Below, piece after piece: positions 18,445 through 27,093 of a stretch of 64,000 nt of DNA. The position numbers and the translations under genes are program-made. The notes below the pieces were generated by a model. That model was not told the origin of the DNA. It ran no database searches and saw only the letters and a program-made list of their open reading frames with translations. This stretch comes from Wenyingzhuangia heitensis (GTDB lineage: Bacteria; Bacteroidota; Bacteroidia; Flavobacteriales; Flavobacteriaceae), in assembly GCF_011762155.1 (NCBI RefSeq), contig NZ_JAASQL010000004.1, forward strand, positions 62,001 through 126,000. The letters are read 5' to 3'. Each line of letters starts with the position of its first letter. Position 1 is the first letter of the stretch.

Positions 18445-18954
18445 ATGAAACTGATTCTTTTAGGGTATATGGGCTGTGGTAAATCTGCTATTTCAAAATC
18501 ATTAAGTCATCAATTAAATTCTAAAAGAATTGATCTAGATGATTATATAGAGAAAAGAGAAGGGATGAAAATTGCAGATATATTTGCAAAGAAGGGAGAA
18601 ATATATTTTAGAAAATTAGAAACTACTTGTCTAGAAGAGTTGTTAGATAGTAAAGAGGATTTTATTCTATCGTTAGGTGGTGGAACTCCTTGTTTTGGAA
18701 CTAATATGGAATTGATTAATGAAAAATCTACTTCTGTTTATTTAAGCGCAAATATCCCAACATTAGTAGCAAGATTACTTCCTGAAAAAAGTAAAAGACC
18801 GTTAATTGCTAGAATTAATGATGATGATTTACCTGAATTTATAGGAAAACATTTGTTTGAAAGAAGACCTTTTTATTTACAGGCTAAAATAGCAGTGTCT
18901 GTAGATCAGAAATCGGTAAATGGTATTGCCAAAGAAATAGTTGCTGCATTGTAA
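18445..18954 (+). CDS. aroK: Shikimate kinase
   Basis: Phosphorylates shikimate at the 3-OH in chorismate synthesis. About 169 residues from the preferred ATG at 18445 (MKLILLGYMGCGKS); an in-frame ATG at 18433 adds four residues. P-loop GYMGCGKSAISKSL, shikimate-binding DLDDYIEKREG and SLGGGTPCF, and the lid arginines in KSKRPL and FERRPFY are all present. Convergent with the phosphoribosyltransferase gene, three bases apart, with no terminator between them. Confidence 0.95.
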   Translation: MKLILLGYMGCGKSAISKSLSHQLNSKRIDLDDYIEKREGMKIADIFAKKGEIYFRKLETTCLEELLDSKEDFILSLGGGTPCFGTNMELINEKSTSVYLSANIPTLVARLLPEKSKRPLIARINDDDLPEFIGKHLFERRPFYLQAKIAVSVDQKSVNGIAKEIVAAL

Positions 18955-18957
18955 ATG

Positions 18958-19458
18958 TTAGCATAAATAAGCAATAGCATCATTTTCTTGACTAAAATCT
19001 ACTTCTATATGTTCTTGTAAAGAGGTAGATAGAGACAATCCCTTAAAATCTGCTTTTACAGGATATTGTTTGTGATTTCTGTTTACCAACACAGCTGTTT
19101 TAAAAGAAGCTAAAGGAACTTGTAAAAAGTGCTTTACACCGTAAATAAGTGTTTTTCCAGAACTTAAAACATCATCAACCAAAACAAGATTTTTATGTTG
19201 ATATTCTTCTTGAGGAATACTAGAAGTAATTTCTGTTAGTGGATTTTTTTTGTCTAAAATTAATTCACATAAAGTAATTTTAACATCGCTAATTTCTTCC
19301 AAATGAGCTTTTAGGTGTTTAGAGAAAATGAACCCATTTCCATTAATACCAGCTAAAATTATTTCATCTGCCTCACAATTACTTTCCAAAATTTGAAAAG
19401 CAATTCTTCTTGTTTTTTGTGTGATTTCTTGATGATTTAATATAATAGACTTATTCAT
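18958..19458 (-). CDS. PRPP-binding phosphoribosyltransferase family protein
   Basis: Type I phosphoribosyltransferase fold, 166 residues from the preferred start MNKSIILNHQEI (19458). A longer reading from 19485 would overlap the upstream S4 gene by 17 bases. The PRPP motif is VLVDDVLSSGKTL (about 102-114). It resembles PyrR-like proteins of Flavobacteriia; substrate base unknown. Co-transcribed with the S4-domain gene. Confidence 0.85.
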   Translation of the reverse strand: MNKSIILNHQEITQKTRRIAFQILESNCEADEIILAGINGNGFIFSKHLKAHLEEISDVKITLCELILDKKNPLTEITSSIPQEEYQHKNLVLVDDVLSSGKTLIYGVKHFLQVPLASFKTAVLVNRNHKQYPVKADFKGLSLSTSLQEHIEVDFSQENDAIAYLC

Positions 19459-19468
19459 GCGTGTCAAT

Positions 19469-19855
19469 TTAATTTTCGTTGTCAAAAGTACCGTTTTCTT
19501 GGTATTCGTCTAAATCTCTTCTGTCTTTTTTACTAGGTCTACCTGCACCTTTTTTTCTGTAATAGTCTTTGGCAAACTTTAACATGTCTGTACGTTCAAA
19601 AGCTTCTTTTGGAGTGGTGTCTTTTCTGTATAGATCTACCAATTTTGCTCCAACTCTGTTGGGTGGAATGTCTAAAACCTCTAATTGGTAGTTAATTTGA
19701 TTCTTACGAACTGTAATTTTTTCGCCAATATACACATCTTTAGATGGTTTGGCATTAACATTGTTAAGTTTAACATGACCTTTTTTACATGCATCAGTAG
19801 CTATAGATCGAGTCTTAAACATTCTAATGGTCCATAAATATTTGTCAATTCTCAT
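19469..19855 (-). CDS. S4-domain RNA-binding protein (Hsp15-like)
   Basis: 128 residues. The N-terminal S4 fold (MRIDKYLWTIRMFKTRSIATDACKKG, residues 1-26) is followed by a basic, disordered C-terminus (YYRKKGAGRPSKKDRRDLDEY). Hsp15 relatives bind nascent-chain-blocked 50S subunits; whether this protein does so is inferred only from the fold and length. Confidence 0.85.
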   Translation of the reverse strand: MRIDKYLWTIRMFKTRSIATDACKKGHVKLNNVNAKPSKDVYIGEKITVRKNQINYQLEVLDIPPNRVGAKLVDLYRKDTTPKEAFERTDMLKFAKDYYRKKGAGRPSKKDRRDLDEYQENGTFDNEN

Positions 19856-19926
19856 TAGTTATTTGTAAATGATTCTTTCCGCTAAGATATGAAAATTGTA
19901 AATTGCGAGTTGAAAAACAATAGATA

Positions 19927-20544
19927 ATGAATTTTAAAAAGATAATACTAGCTGTGTTAGCAGTTTTAGTAATTGGTTGTCAGGATGATACAGAGGTTTT
20001 TGACCATGCAGGACAATACAAAATAGAAAAAGTAGAAATAGCAACTTATTTGGCTACGCATTATTATAATAGTGAAAACGATCAGTTTGAAAACTTGGTA
20101 GAAGGAAAAACATCTTTAGCCAATGATGAAAAATTAAAAGCAGTTGAAACCAATTATAATAATATTGATTATACAATGTATACTTATGAAACTGTAGTTG
20201 GTACAGGTAATAGTCCTGATACTAATGATATTGTAAACATAGTGTACAAGTTAACATCTTTAGAGAATGAATTGTATCAAGAAAATGATGTGAATGATGG
20301 ATTCTTAGATTTAACAACAGTAATACCAGGTTGGCAAATAGGATTGCCTAGCTTTAAAGAAGGTACTTATGATGAAACAACAGATCCATCTATACCAAGA
20401 CAATACAAAGATTCTGGAGAAGGGTTGATGATTGTTCCTTCGGGATTGGCTTATCAAAATTTTGGAAGTGGATTAATTTCTGCGAACGAAACCTTAGTCT
20501 TTAAGATTGTATTAAGATCTGTAGGTCAAATAGAAAACGAATAA
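19927..20544 (+). CDS. FKBP-like peptidyl-prolyl isomerase lipoprotein
   Basis: 205 residues with lipoprotein signal LAVLVIGC (Cys about 19). The C-terminal third (VIPGWQIGLPSFKEG, then GEGLMIVPSGLAYQNFGSG) follows the FKBP pattern of a buried aromatic and the VPSxLAYG strand. The N-terminal region is family-specific. Expected to be in the periplasm or outer membrane as a folding helper; activity uncertain because the FKBP domain is divergent. Divergent from the S4 gene. Confidence 0.75.
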   Translation: MNFKKIILAVLAVLVIGCQDDTEVFDHAGQYKIEKVEIATYLATHYYNSENDQFENLVEGKTSLANDEKLKAVETNYNNIDYTMYTYETVVGTGNSPDTNDIVNIVYKLTSLENELYQENDVNDGFLDLTTVIPGWQIGLPSFKEGTYDETTDPSIPRQYKDSGEGLMIVPSGLAYQNFGSGLISANETLVFKIVLRSVGQIENE

Positions 20545-20563
20545 TAGATAGGTCATAAATTAT

Positions 20564-20600
20564 AAAAAAAGCTCCAAAATAATGTTTTGGAGCTTTTTTT
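20564..20600. terminator. Bidirectional terminator
   Basis: AAAAAAAGCTCCAAAA - TAATG - TTTTGGAGCTTTTTTT between the FKBP-like gene and the convergent DUF1697 gene, just touching the stop of the latter. Confidence 0.92.
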
Positions 20601-21123
20601 ATGCGCTAGCCATAGTAATTAATTTTTGTACAGTATTGTAATTACGAGTAGTTGCGGTAGTGTTTAAAAGTTTCTCAACACAATTGTTATTCAGTTTAGA
20701 GTCGCTGTATTTGGTTGCATATTTTACATGAATAATTGATTTTTGAACAATATAGTCATCATTTCCAAAGTCTTTTTCTTGTAAACCGTTAGAAGTTTTA
20801 TACCCGTTTAACGTAAAAACAAAATAATTTTTGCCTGTTTCTATATTAAAAGGATGAGAAGCTATTAGTTTTTTAAAAGTTAAAAAAGAATAACTAAATA
20901 CTTCTAGGTGATATCCGTAAATTTCTTCGATACTATTTTTAATTTTTAATGAAACATTTTTAGAAGATGTTAGCGTACTTTTAAGTATAAAATTTCCGCT
21001 TTGGATATAGCTATTAACTTTTGTAAATTCATCACAATTAGTTAGTAGGTTTACAAAATCTTTCATTATAATTTTGTTTTTACCTGCTACGTTTACCCCT
21101 CTTAAAAGTACAATATAAATCAT
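20599..21123 (-). CDS. DUF1697 domain-containing protein
   Basis: 174 residues. The conserved start YIVLLRGVNVAGKNKI and the motif YIQSGNFIL (about 39-47) define DUF1697, an alpha+beta family of unknown function with no catalytic residues established. Soluble and single-gene. Confidence 0.9.
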   Translation of the reverse strand: MIYIVLLRGVNVAGKNKIIMKDFVNLLTNCDEFTKVNSYIQSGNFILKSTLTSSKNVSLKIKNSIEEIYGYHLEVFSYSFLTFKKLIASHPFNIETGKNYFVFTLNGYKTSNGLQEKDFGNDDYIVQKSIIHVKYATKYSDSKLNNNCVEKLLNTTATTRNYNTVQKLITMASA

Positions 21124-21188
21124 GTTAAATTAATAGAAATAAATATAAAAGTATGATATATATTATATTATTTAGAATTATTATGTGT

Positions 21189-21196
21189 TATTTTTG
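21189..21196 (+). promoter_or_regulatory. -7 element TATTTTTG for pta-ackA
   Basis: Fits TAnnTTTG and lies 20 bases before the pta ATG; no convincing TTG partner. Confidence 0.5.
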
Positions 21197-21216
21197 TTTA
21201 AAACTATAGAACTATT

Positions 21217-23310
21217 ATGAGTAAAGCTATTTATATTGCTGCTTCACATTCCAACAGTGGAAAGTCAATTGTAACCCTTGGTTTAATGAGGTTATTGTTA
21301 GGTAAAACAACAAAAGTTGGATATTTAAAACCAATTATTACCAGTAAAAACAATGAAAAAGATTTTCATATAGAGACCATTTTATCACATTTTGATTTAG
21401 ATATAGAATACAAAGATGCCTATGTATTTACTGGAAAAGAGGTGATTACAAAAAGAAATCAAGGTAAGAGTGGAGAGATTATAGACACCATTATCAAACG
21501 TTATAAAAAATTAGAATCTAAGTACGATTTTATATTGGTTGAAGGTACCGATTTTGAAGGAGATGCAACTTCTTACGAAGCAGAACTAAATGTGTTAATA
21601 GCCAAAAATTTAGGAATTCCTGCCTTGATTATTAGCAAAGCCAAAAAAGGAATTTCTGTACACGATTTGATAGAGAACACCAAGTTGATATATGATACTT
21701 TTACAAGTGATCAAGTAAATGTACTATCTGTAGTTATTAACAAAGCAAATAAAAACCATAAGGAAATGATTACGGAGCATTTAAATAAAATACTCCCAGT
21801 ATCTGTAGTTAAATCTGTAATTCCTTATTCCGATAAATTGTCAAATCCAACAGTAGCAGAAATTGTAAGAGAATTAAATGCAGAAGTCTTGTTTGGAGAG
21901 GCCGGATTAAACAATCCTATTGGTGCTTACGGTGTTGGAGCCATGCAGTTAAGAAACCACTTGGAGCATTATGTAGATAATTATTTAGTAGTAACACCAG
22001 GAGATAGGGCCGATATTATTTTAGGATCTTTACAAGCAAATAGTTCTAAAAATTATCCAAAAGTATCAGGAATTGTATTAACAGGAGGTTTAAAACCAGA
22101 AAAAACAATTTTAAAATTAATTGATGGATTATCTGATGTAGTACCAATTTTATCTGTAAAAACAGGAACTTTTGAAGCGACTACAGATGTTGCCAATGTA
22201 CAAGCTCAAATATATTCAGAAAACACAGATAAAATTTTAGCATCACTTAGAATTTTTGACAAATACATTCCTACTGAAGAGTTAACCAATAAATTAATCA
22301 ATTTTAAAGTAAACGGAATGACTCCTAAGATGTTCCAATACAATATGATTGATAGAGCAAGTAAAACAAAAAAGCGAATTGTTTTACCAGAAGGAAATGA
22401 TCCACGAATTTTAGAAGCTGCAGCAATGTTGGCTACCTTAAATATTGTAGATGTAGTATTGTTAGGTAATATTGAGGAATTAAAAATAAAAGCAGAAAAA
22501 ATAGATGTTGCTATTAATTTTGATAAAATAAAAGTAATCAATCCTATAGATTCAGAATACTTTGAAGATTTTACCAATACACTTTATGAATTAAGAAAAC
22601 ATAAAGGGATGAATTTAGATACTGCCAAAGATACTATGACAGATGTATCGTACTTTGGTACCATGATGGTTCATAAAGGATTGGTAGATGGTATGGTTTC
22701 GGGGGCTGTAAATACCACACAACATACCATTAGACCTGCCTTACAGTTTATAAAAACCAAACCAGGAGTATCTGTAGTGTCTTCTATCTTCTTTATGTGT
22801 ATGGAAAACAGAGTTTCAATCTTTGGAGATTGTGCTATTAATCCAGATCCAACAGCAGAACAATTAGCTGAAATAGCTATTTCATCAGCAGATTCTGCCG
22901 CTAATTTTGGTATTGAGCCAAGAGTAGCTATGTTGTCTTATTCTTCAGGGTCATCAGGAAAAGGTGCACAGGTAGATAAAGTACGTACTGCTACAGAAAT
23001 TGTAAAACAAAAAAGACCCGATTTAAAAATAGAAGGACCTATTCAGTACGATGCAGCTGTAGATCCTGGAGTAGCAAAAAGTAAAATGCCAAACTCAGAA
23101 GTTGCAGGAAAAGCAACTGTATTGGTGTTTCCAGATTTAAATACTGGAAACAATACCTACAAAGCCATTCAGAGAGAAACAGGAGCTTTGGCAATTGGAC
23201 CTATGTTACAAGGATTAAACAAACCCGTAAACGATTTAAGTAGAGGTTGTACCGTAGACGATATTTTTAATACAGTAATTATCACCGCTATACAAGCACA
23301 AGAATTATAA
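21217..23310 (+). CDS. pta: Phosphate acetyltransferase
   Basis: Converts acetyl-CoA plus phosphate to acetyl phosphate. Long form, 697 residues: N-terminal P-loop domain of the BioD/CobQ type (HSNSGKS, residues 9-15), the DRTGG regulatory domain (about 215-320, GAYGVGAMQLRNHLEHYV) and the C-terminal catalytic PTA domain (from about 370, RIVLPEGNDPRILEAA). Forms an operon with ackA, which starts three bases after its stop. Confidence 0.96.
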   Translation: MSKAIYIAASHSNSGKSIVTLGLMRLLLGKTTKVGYLKPIITSKNNEKDFHIETILSHFDLDIEYKDAYVFTGKEVITKRNQGKSGEIIDTIIKRYKKLESKYDFILVEGTDFEGDATSYEAELNVLIAKNLGIPALIISKAKKGISVHDLIENTKLIYDTFTSDQVNVLSVVINKANKNHKEMITEHLNKILPVSVVKSVIPYSDKLSNPTVAEIVRELNAEVLFGEAGLNNPIGAYGVGAMQLRNHLEHYVDNYLVVTPGDRADIILGSLQANSSKNYPKVSGIVLTGGLKPEKTILKLIDGLSDVVPILSVKTGTFEATTDVANVQAQIYSENTDKILASLRIFDKYIPTEELTNKLINFKVNGMTPKMFQYNMIDRASKTKKRIVLPEGNDPRILEAAAMLATLNIVDVVLLGNIEELKIKAEKIDVAINFDKIKVINPIDSEYFEDFTNTLYELRKHKGMNLDTAKDTMTDVSYFGTMMVHKGLVDGMVSGAVNTTQHTIRPALQFIKTKPGVSVVSSIFFMCMENRVSIFGDCAINPDPTAEQLAEIAISSADSAANFGIEPRVAMLSYSSGSSGKGAQVDKVRTATEIVKQKRPDLKIEGPIQYDAAVDPGVAKSKMPNSEVAGKATVLVFPDLNTGNNTYKAIQRETGALAIGPMLQGLNKPVNDLSRGCTVDDIFNTVIITAIQAQEL

Positions 23311-23313
23311 AAC

Positions 23314-24504
23314 ATGAATATATTAATTATCAATTCAGGAAGTTCATCAATAAAATATCAATTGATTGAAATGCCTCTAGAAAAAGTTGTTTGTGAAGGC
23401 TTGATAGAACGTATTGGAGTAGGACAAGACAACTCAAACTTTGTTTACAAGCCCATTAATGGTGATGAAATTACAATACAAGGTGCTATTGCAGATCACA
23501 AAGAAGGATTGTCTTTATTAGTTTCTCATTTGTTTGATGAAAAAGTTGGAGTAATTGCTGAAAAAGAAGATTTAAAAGTAATAGGACATAGAGTTGTACA
23601 CGGTGGAAGTGCTTTTAACAAAGCAGAGATCGTGACTCCAGAAGTAAAGGCAGAAATTAAAGAATTATTTTCTTTAGCTCCCTTACACAATCCTGCGCAT
23701 TTATTAGGTATAGAAGTTTGTGAAGACTTGTTTCCACAAGCAAAACAGGTGGTGGTTTTTGATACCGTATTTCATCAAACCATGCCAGCTAAAGCTTATA
23801 AATATGCATTGCCTAAAAAGCTGGCAGAAGAAAAAAAGATTCGTGTTTACGGATTTCATGGTACGAGTCATAAATATGTATCCGAAAAAGCAAATGAGTT
23901 TTTAGGAACTACTACTACCAAACTAGTTACTTTGCATATAGGGAACGGAGCCTCTGTATCTGCTGTGCAAAATGGACTTTGTGTAGACCATTCTATGGGA
24001 TTTTCTCCAACTACAGGTTTAGCAATGGGAACTCGAACAGGAGATATTGATCCTGCCGTTATTGTACATTTGGTTAAAAATTTAGGATATTCAGGACAAG
24101 AAGTAAGTGATTTAATCAACAAGCAAAGTGGAATGTTAGGTATGACTGGCTACTCAGATTTTAGAGATTTGGTAAATCAATCTAAGAGCGGAAATAAAGA
24201 ATGTACCGAAGCGTTAGAATTGTATGCCTATAGAGTTAAAAAATATATTGGAGCTTATGCAGCGGCTATGAATGGATTAGATGCTATTGTTTTTACCGCT
24301 GGAGCAGGAGAAAATTGTATTGAAATTCGTGATTTAGTATGTAAAGATTTAGAATATTTAGGAATTGAAATTGATAAAGATTTAAATAACCAAAGACCAA
24401 AACAATTAACCGAAATTCAAGTTAAAAACGCTAAAGTTAAAATTTTTATTATTCCAACAAACGAAGAGTTAGAAATAGCAAAACAAAGCTTTAACTTAGT
24501 ATAA
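23314..24504 (+). CDS. ackA: Acetate kinase
   Basis: Makes ATP and acetate from acetyl phosphate, completing the Pta-AckA overflow pathway. 396 residues with NSGSSSIKY (6-14), GHRVVHGG, FHGTSHKYV, LHIGNGASVSAV and MGFSPTTG, all typical of the ASKHA-fold acetokinases. Followed by a strong terminator and then by the decayed Crp/Fnr fragment. Confidence 0.97.
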   Translation: MNILIINSGSSSIKYQLIEMPLEKVVCEGLIERIGVGQDNSNFVYKPINGDEITIQGAIADHKEGLSLLVSHLFDEKVGVIAEKEDLKVIGHRVVHGGSAFNKAEIVTPEVKAEIKELFSLAPLHNPAHLLGIEVCEDLFPQAKQVVVFDTVFHQTMPAKAYKYALPKKLAEEKKIRVYGFHGTSHKYVSEKANEFLGTTTTKLVTLHIGNGASVSAVQNGLCVDHSMGFSPTTGLAMGTRTGDIDPAVIVHLVKNLGYSGQEVSDLINKQSGMLGMTGYSDFRDLVNQSKSGNKECTEALELYAYRVKKYIGAYAAAMNGLDAIVFTAGAGENCIEIRDLVCKDLEYLGIEIDKDLNNQRPKQLTEIQVKNAKVKIFIIPTNEELEIAKQSFNLV

Positions 24505-24525
24505 AAACAACTTTAAAAATTACAC

Positions 24526-24558
24526 AAAAAAGCCTCTATTAAAAATAGAGGCTTTTTT
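24526..24558 (+). terminator. Terminator after ackA (copy 1)
   Basis: AAAAAAGCCTCTATT - AAA - AATAGAGGCTTTTTT, then GTGT. A near-identical copy is at 26261-26293. Confidence 0.92.
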
Positions 24559-24585
24559 GTGTCTAATTAATTTAACTACTTTAGA

Positions 24586-24699
24586 ATGTTTTAATAATTG
24601 TGGTTTGCAAAACAGGTTTATTTTTTTGTATAAACTTATACTCATAAATTTAAAGAATATACATCTCTTAACAAGCTCTTGAATTTAAAAAAATGATTG
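24586..24699 (+). pseudogene. Decayed 5' fragment of a Crp/Fnr regulator gene
   Basis: This stretch aligns without gaps to the first 38 codons of the intact Crp/Fnr gene at 26352. It shares a 20-base exact match (24641-24660 with 26407-26426). Read in the same frame it gives M-F-stop-stop-LWF, then HKFKEY at the same position and LNLKK against LNFKK. At least four in-frame stops (TAA, TAA, TAA, TGA) show that it is dead. The similarity fades after about 24700. The remaining gap to 24825 holds only the TGGGCTA direct repeat. Confidence 0.8.
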
Positions 24700-24741
24700 T
24701 CTTTTTTCTTCAAATGGAATAAAAATCATAAAATACCCGAT

Positions 24742-24769
24742 TGGGCTACTCTTTTGTCTTAATGGGCTA
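24742..24769 (+). promoter_or_regulatory. Direct repeat TGGGCTA x2, 21 bases apart
   Basis: TTGGGCTACT and ATGGGCTATT share TGGGCTA at 24742-24748 and at 24763-24769 (one base of tolerance at the first position of each arm), about 60 bases before the T9SS-tail gene. Spacing of two helical turns suggests a direct-repeat-binding regulator. Confidence 0.35.
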
Positions 24770-24825
24770 TTACAAAATATTTATATCATATAATTTTACG
24801 GTTGTATTAAATTAAACTATTAATT

Positions 24826-25302
24826 ATGAAACACAAAAAGACAATTACAAATCTTACCGTTATTCTTCTTGGGTTAGGAGGAGTGCAAGCACAAGAAAAT
24901 ATGGTAGCTGTAGGAGGAGAAATTAAGACAACAGGTGGAACTGTTAATTATTCTGTAGGACAAGTATTTTACACAAACTCTGTAGGCTCAAGTGGGAGTG
25001 TAGAACAGGGGGTAAATCAGCCCTACACAATTTCTTCTACATTAGGTGTTGATGAAAAATATATTCTTTTAGAATTATCTGTTTATCCAAACCCAACTAC
25101 TGACTTTTTAAACTTAAAATTAAAGGATTTTGAAAATGTGAATTTTCAACTGATGGATTTGTTAGGTAGGCAGGTTGAAACTAAAAAAGTAACGGAAAAC
25201 AATACATTAATTTCCATGAGTGCCTTACCCAAAGCTACTTATTTTTTAAGTATCGTTAAAAACAATCAAATCGTAAAAACATTTAAAATTATTAAAAACT
25301 AG
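24826..25302 (+). CDS. Short secreted protein with T9SS type A sorting domain
   Basis: 158 residues: Sec signal (LTVILLGLGGVQAQ), a small central region rich in Gly/Val (VGGEIKTTGGTVNYSVGQVFY), then a complete Por secretion tail (LSVYPNPTTDFLNLKL, about 84-99, ending TFKIIKN). Exported by Sec and then the type IX system to the cell surface or medium. The central GGTVNYSVGQ type region is common in small Bacteroidota surface proteins of unknown role. The next gene starts five bases after the stop. Confidence 0.85.
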   Translation: MKHKKTITNLTVILLGLGGVQAQENMVAVGGEIKTTGGTVNYSVGQVFYTNSVGSSGSVEQGVNQPYTISSTLGVDEKYILLELSVYPNPTTDFLNLKLKDFENVNFQLMDLLGRQVETKKVTENNTLISMSALPKATYFLSIVKNNQIVKTFKIIKN

Positions 25303-25306
25303 AAAC

Positions 25307-26242
25307 ATGAAAAAAACATTACAATTAATTATTGCTTTATTAATAAGTATTAACACATGGGCACAAGCACCCGAAAAAATGAGCTATCAAGCGGTAATCC
25401 GAGATACAGAAAATAACTTAGTTGTTAACCAAAACTTAGGAATACAAGTTAGTGTTTTAAAAGGAGGACAGTCTGGTACTGCTGTTTATGTAGAGAGACA
25501 AACTCCAACTACAAATGCTAATGGATTAGTGAGTTTAGAAATAGGTACGGGTAATGTTAGTACGGGAGTTTTTTCTAATATTGATTGGAGTAATGATACT
25601 TATTTTATCAAAACAGAAACAGATATTACAGGAGGTACAAATTATACAATTACTGGAACTAGTCAAATGATGAGCGTACCATATGCATTATATGCAAAAA
25701 CATCAGGTAGTTCTTCTTCAAACTTACCTCAAACTCCAACTGCTGGAGATATGACTTATTGGAATGGTTCTTCTTGGGATAAAGTAGCTGCACCATCAGA
25801 GAGTAGTATGGTATTAACTTACTGTGAAGATAAACCTGTTTGGACAAAAGATGGAAAATGTCCGATAAAAGTTGGTACACGAGCTGAAGGAGGTATTGTA
25901 TATAAGATATTTCAAAATGGAGATACAGGTTATGTTGAAGGAGAGACACATGGTTTGGTGGCATCAAGTACACAAGCAAGAGTACCTTATTCTCAATCAG
26001 GTAATTATGTTAATGCTTTAAATGAAGGAACTTATAATAATTGGCATATGCCTTCGGTAGCTGAACTAGTAGAGATTCGAGGAACTGTAGGAAATCAAAA
26101 TTTCTTTGCGTATGATTATCACTGGTCTACATACTCATCATCTTATGCAACTCAAGAGCTAGCTAATCCAACATTTGGAGAAGGTAATACTTATCAAAAT
26201 TGGTCTCATTCATTTTCTGTTTTATGTGTAAGAGAATTTTAA
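25307..26242 (+). CDS. Secreted surface protein with C-terminal DUF1566/Lcl-like domain
   Basis: 311 residues with a signal peptide ending in NTWAQ. The N-terminal domain (PEKMSYQAVIRDTENNLV, residues about 21-130, ending MMSVPYALYAKTS) is typical of Bacteroidota surface and tail-fibre-like proteins. It is followed by a short linker with a TYWNGSSWDKV segment and a C-terminal domain (GGIVYKIFQNG, then NWHMPSVAELVEI, HWSTYSSS, VLCVREF) of the DUF1566/Lcl type. Encoded with the preceding T9SS-tail gene; lacks a T9SS tail itself. Confidence 0.78.
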   Translation: MKKTLQLIIALLISINTWAQAPEKMSYQAVIRDTENNLVVNQNLGIQVSVLKGGQSGTAVYVERQTPTTNANGLVSLEIGTGNVSTGVFSNIDWSNDTYFIKTETDITGGTNYTITGTSQMMSVPYALYAKTSGSSSSNLPQTPTAGDMTYWNGSSWDKVAAPSESSMVLTYCEDKPVWTKDGKCPIKVGTRAEGGIVYKIFQNGDTGYVEGETHGLVASSTQARVPYSQSGNYVNALNEGTYNNWHMPSVAELVEIRGTVGNQNFFAYDYHWSTYSSSYATQELANPTFGEGNTYQNWSHSFSVLCVREF

Positions 26243-26260
26243 AGTTATAATTTACTATAT

Positions 26261-26293
26261 AAAAAAGCCTCTATTTTTAATAGAGGCTTTTTT
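26261..26293 (+). terminator. Terminator after the DUF1566-like gene (copy 2)
   Basis: AAAAAAGCCTCTATT - TTT - AATAGAGGCTTTTTT, then GTGTAATTAA. Same stem as the ackA terminator, with only the loop changed. Confidence 0.92.
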
Positions 26294-26351
26294 GTGTAAT
26301 TAATCATAAAATAATTCGACATATGTAGTACTTCAACTATCCCTAAATAGA

Positions 26352-27032
26352 ATGTCTAAACAATTATGGTTTGTAGAAAATGTTAATTTATTTGGAAAAC
26401 TTTGTCCTCATAAATTTAAAGAATATGCTTCATGTCATCAGTTTTTAAACTTTAAAAAAAATGAATATGTTTATTTTTCTGCAGATAGAGCGAATAAATT
26501 ATTTTTAATTCAATCTGGAAAAATAAAAATAGGTTATTACACTGCCGAAGGAGATGAGGTGATCAAAGCTATTTTAAGTAAAGGGCAGGTCTTTGGCGAA
26601 AAAGCTTTGTTGGGGCAAGATACCAGAAGTGAATTCGCAAAAGTATTAAATAGCTCAACGACTGTTTGTCCTATAGAAGTTGCTACACTACATGATTTAA
26701 TGAAAGACAATCAAAATTTTGCTTTAAATATTTACAAGTTCATCAACTATAGAATAAAAAAATTAGAAAGAAGGTTAGAAATTTTAATGTTTAAAGATTG
26801 TAAAACAAGAGTAACAGAATTTTTAACAGATCTTTCTAACGATTTTGGAGTTGTAAATAAGAGTAATCAAACCATAGAAATAGAACATCCCTACACTCAA
26901 AAAGATATTGCAAACTTAATAGGAGCCTCTAGACCTAGTTTAAATATTATTTTAAATGAATTAAAAGAAGAAGGGCAGATAGAGTTTACAAGAACTAAAA
27001 TTATTTTAAAAAAAAGCTTAAGTGTTAGCTAG
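26352..27032 (+). CDS. Crp/Fnr family transcriptional regulator
   Basis: 226 residues: cyclic-nucleotide-binding-type beta-roll (about 30-125, LIQSGKIKIGYYTAEGDEV and GQVFGEKALLG), a connecting helix (YRIKKLERRLEIL) and a C-terminal winged helix-turn-helix (about 180-215, YTQKDIANLIGASRPSLNIIL). No Cys cluster for an iron-sulfur centre is apparent. Ligand unknown. Downstream is a lipoprotein gene. A dead copy of its 5' end lies at 24586-24699. Confidence 0.9.
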   Translation: MSKQLWFVENVNLFGKLCPHKFKEYASCHQFLNFKKNEYVYFSADRANKLFLIQSGKIKIGYYTAEGDEVIKAILSKGQVFGEKALLGQDTRSEFAKVLNSSTTVCPIEVATLHDLMKDNQNFALNIYKFINYRIKKLERRLEILMFKDCKTRVTEFLTDLSNDFGVVNKSNQTIEIEHPYTQKDIANLIGASRPSLNIILNELKEEGQIEFTRTKIILKKSLSVS

Positions 27033-27093
27033 CTAACAAAACATAAAAAAGATCTGTTCTACATTTGATTTTATAATTAAAAATCAATTTAAA

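Noticed and set aside
21217-24504. pta-ackA as a horizontally acquired fermentation island
   Set aside because: Composition and codon use look like the neighbours, both enzymes are complete and typical of the family; nothing suggests transfer.
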